Part shown: positions 5,754 to 7,632 of the stretch, in pieces | Layout of the letters: each line of letters opens with the position of its first letter | How positions within the stretch are numbered: position 1 is the stretch's first letter | Source of the DNA: an uncultured Bacteroidales bacterium | Lineage (GTDB): Bacteria > Bacteroidota > Bacteroidia > Bacteroidales > Lentimicrobiaceae | Length of the DNA stretch: 7,632 nt | Assembly: GCA_937864935.1 (NCBI GenBank) | Contig: CALMDN010000143.1 | Coordinates: 1-7,632 of the forward strand | Direction: 5' to 3' | Program-made: the position numbers and the translations under genes | Notes under the pieces: model-generated | Seen by the model: the letters and a program-made list of their open reading frames with translations, nothing else | Database searches by the model: none | What the model was told of the DNA's origin: nothing

Positions 5754-6995
5754 ATGAAACCACATAAAAAAGTTTATATGATTGCCGGCTACAATACCAT
5801 TTCTATGGGAACCGGACGCAAAGAGTTTAATCCCAAAAAGGAGCGCCCGGGGCTGGAGCATTACCTTAAAGAGGACGGTCAGTCAGCCGTGTCGCAGATT
5901 GGAGGCGTTACAAAGGTTGATGAAGGGGTTTTCGGGAATTTCATGGCTTCACGATTCAACAAACAGGCCCACCTGGGTGCATTTATGGCCATGATAGATC
6001 CTGAATTGCGCTATAAACCATCTATCCGGGTAGAGGGTGCCTGTGCATCCGGAGGACTTGCACTGGTAACCGGGATCAAATCTGTTCTGTCGGGTTCGGC
6101 CGGGGTGGTACTGGCCATCGGGGTCGAAGTGCAGAATACGGTAAAAGCCATCTACGGAGCAGACATTCTGGCCGGAGCAGGCTGGTTTCAACGGAGAAAA
6201 GAGGGACAGGCCTACTTTTTCCCGGGGCAGTTCAGTGACCGGGCAGGGGCTTATTATGAGAAAATCGGACGCGAGAAGGCTCGCCTCGCCATGGCCCGCT
6301 GGTACCGCAATGCCATTGAGAATGCCCGCCTGTGCCCTACTGCCCAGGAGTTTGAAAACAAGACTGCCAACCTCGAATCCCAGGGTTTAACTGAGCCCAA
6401 TCCAAAATCCTTTACTGCCCACCTCAATGTTTTCGATTGCTCGAAGGTGTCTGACGGGGCTTCCGCCATTGCCATTGTATCGGAAGAAGGCCTCAGACGC
6501 TGCGGTGTTCCGGTATCAGAAGCCGTTGAAGTGGTTGCTGTCGGTCATGCTGTGGATGACATTACCACCCTGCCTGCCGATCCAACCCGTCTCGATACCA
6601 TTGCAGCCGCAGTAAAGAAAGCCCTCACCACAGCCGGTATCACCACCAGCCAGCTGGCTACCATTGAAACCCACGACTGCTTCAGCATTGCCGGAATCCT
6701 GGGAATGGAAGCCATCGGTTTGTGCGGGGAAGGTGAAGGCGCTGATTTCGTTCTGGCCGGCCACACTGCCCGCGATGGAAAGATTCCTGTCAATACCACC
6801 GGAGGATTGATCGGCTGGGGGCACCCAACCGGAGCTACCGGCGTTCACCAGGCTGTTACCATCTGGGAACAGCTCACCGGGAAAGCCGGGAATGCGCAGA
6901 TCGCCATTCCGGAAGACCGGCCCTATGGTCTCACCGTCAACATGGGCGGCGACGACAAAACCGTGGTGGCCATCGTGTTTAAAAAAACTACCTGA
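5754..6995 (+). CDS. SCP-x-type thiolase, probable acetyl-CoA C-acyltransferase
   Basis: This 413-aa thiolase probably cleaves 3-ketoacyl-CoA with CoA, or condenses two acetyl-CoA to acetoacetyl-CoA. The nucleophilic cysteine is C97 in EGACASGG (94-101). HDCF (307-310) and GWGHPTGATG (354-363, H357) give the other active-site elements. The C-terminal CxGGG loop of classical thiolases is replaced by NMGGDD (396-401), which has no cysteine. In the SCP-x/SCP2-thiolase subfamily the acid/base cysteine comes from HDCF instead, so C309 explains the absence and the enzyme is expected to be active. There is no fused SCP2 sterol-carrier domain. The protein starts with a short basic stretch then VYMIAGYNT, a normal thiolase first strand. 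It is the last gene of the acyl-CoA group and is followed by a hairpin. Substrate chain length and the physiological direction are not readable from sequence. Confidence 0.9.
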   Translation: MKPHKKVYMIAGYNTISMGTGRKEFNPKKERPGLEHYLKEDGQSAVSQIGGVTKVDEGVFGNFMASRFNKQAHLGAFMAMIDPELRYKPSIRVEGACASGGLALVTGIKSVLSGSAGVVLAIGVEVQNTVKAIYGADILAGAGWFQRRKEGQAYFFPGQFSDRAGAYYEKIGREKARLAMARWYRNAIENARLCPTAQEFENKTANLESQGLTEPNPKSFTAHLNVFDCSKVSDGASAIAIVSEEGLRRCGVPVSEAVEVVAVGHAVDDITTLPADPTRLDTIAAAVKKALTTAGITTSQLATIETHDCFSIAGILGMEAIGLCGEGEGADFVLAGHTARDGKIPVNTTGGLIGWGHPTGATGVHQAVTIWEQLTGKAGNAQIAIPEDRPYGLTVNMGGDDKTVVAIVFKKTT

Positions 6996-7050
6996 ACCAC
7001 CGGCAATCAGACCAATCAGCGGATCGCTTCAGTAACAAATGAAATATCAG

Positions 7051-7076
7051 CTTCCGGTGCAACTTTGTGCCGGAAG
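7051..7076 (+). terminator. Hairpin after the thiolase gene, probable terminator
   Basis: CTTCCGGTGCA and TGTGCCGGAAG can pair into an 11-bp stem (two inner pairs are G-T wobbles) with the 4-nt loop ACTT. The right arm is followed by TTTAGTTTATG, a short and imperfect T-tract. It lies 55 nt after the thiolase stop and 36 nt before the next gene, so it most likely ends the acyl-CoA transcript. The near-perfect stem is seen directly; termination is inferred. Confidence 0.6.
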
Positions 7077-7112
7077 TTTAGTTTATGCATTACCAAAGTC
7101 AGAATCTACCCT

Positions 7113-7632
7113 ATGAATATCCTGCTTGAACCTTTTAATCTCGGACCCTATCTCCTGAAGAACCGTCTTGTGATGGCACCGCTTACCCGCCGCCGTGCTG
7201 CGGAAGGTGGTGTTCCTGTTGAACTGAATGCACGCTACTATGCCCAGCGGGCTTCCGCCGGACTAATCATCGCTGAAGCCAGTCAGATATCGCCCCAGGG
7301 GGTTGGCTACATGAACACCCCGGGCATTCATTCCGAAGCCCAGGTGGAAGGCTGGAAAGGGGTTACCAAAGCCGTTCACGATCAGGGGGGGCTGATTTTC
7401 CTGCAGTTGTGGCATGTGGGCAGGGTCTCCCATTCTCTTCTGCAGCCCGGAAATGCCCTGCCGGTATCTGCCTCTGCCATATCGGGCGGTGATTTCATTA
7501 CCACGCCGGAGGGGAAAAAGCCCATGGAGATACCGCATGCTCTGACTGTATCCGAGATCGCCGGTATTGTTGATGACTACCGGAAGGCTGCAGCCAATGC
7601 AATGCAGGCCGGTTTCGACGGCGTTGAAATCC
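7113..7632 (+). CDS. Old Yellow Enzyme family NADH:flavin oxidoreductase (C-terminus beyond window)
   Basis: This FMN-dependent TIM-barrel ene-reductase (NemA/XenA/YqjM type) probably reduces activated C=C bonds or nitro compounds with NAD(P)H. 173 codons are present and the frame is open to the window edge; the family is usually 340-370 aa. Visible motifs are LKNRLVMAPLTRRRA (15-29, including the MAPLTR strand with T25 near the flavin), YYAQRASAGLIIAEA (42-56) and FLQLWHVGRVSH (96-107, Q98 contacting FMN). PVSASAI (117-123) follows. The sequence stops at GFDGVEI, just before the expected H-x-x-N/H-GYL active-site segment, so the substrate-binding pair cannot be checked. The presence of LQLWHxGR and the MAPLTR form resemble the classical NemA-like class more than the long 2,4-dienoyl-CoA reductases. 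The hairpin upstream suggests separate transcription from the thiolase operon, so a joint role is not shown. Confidence 0.92.
   Translation, partial: MNILLEPFNLGPYLLKNRLVMAPLTRRRAAEGGVPVELNARYYAQRASAGLIIAEASQISPQGVGYMNTPGIHSEAQVEGWKGVTKAVHDQGGLIFLQLWHVGRVSHSLLQPGNALPVSASAISGGDFITTPEGKKPMEIPHALTVSEIAGIVDDYRKAAANAMQAGFDGVEI

Overview
The window is ordinary-looking bacterial chromosome with two divergently oriented gene groups. Features pointing to the Bacteroidota (Bacteroidales-like) are: start codons not preceded by recognisable Shine-Dalgarno sequences but by A-rich leaders; AT-rich intergenic stretches between genes of moderate GC; one exact TAnnTTTG box of the kind used as a -7 element in that phylum; and menaquinone as the apparent quinone. 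This assignment is inference from style, not from a marker gene.

Left part, minus strand (about 1-2665): a menaquinone biosynthesis operon read right to left. It holds a YdiI/MenI-like hotdog thioesterase, isochorismate synthase MenF and the N-terminal two thirds of MenD, which runs off the left edge. Spacing is 3 nt (menI to menF) and 9 nt (menF to menD), so the genes are very probably co-transcribed. MenF converts chorismate to isochorismate and MenD makes SEPHCHC from it. The thioesterase most likely releases DHNA from DHNA-CoA later in the pathway.

Middle (2666-3416): a 136-nt divergent intergenic region, then a plus-strand gene for an unrecognised charged protein of 204 aa with a probable N-terminal coiled coil.

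Right part, plus strand (3510-6995): three acyl-CoA enzymes in order: a crotonase-family enoyl-CoA hydratase, an enlarged 445-aa 3-hydroxyacyl-CoA dehydrogenase, and an SCP-x-type thiolase. Together they cover three consecutive beta-oxidation steps, or in reverse the route from acetyl-CoA to crotonyl-CoA. No acyl-CoA dehydrogenase, CoA ligase or CoA transferase is in view. The leader of the first gene carries three copies of the octamer TAACAGTA, two of them inverted relative to each other, which looks like an operator. A strong hairpin follows the thiolase gene. The window ends inside a gene for an Old Yellow Enzyme-type flavin oxidoreductase.

I see no mobile elements, CRISPR arrays, tRNA or rRNA genes, and no clear evidence of a wholly new system. 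The points most worth a second look are the TAACAGTA cluster, the unusual architecture of the dehydrogenase, and the unrecognised coiled-coil protein.
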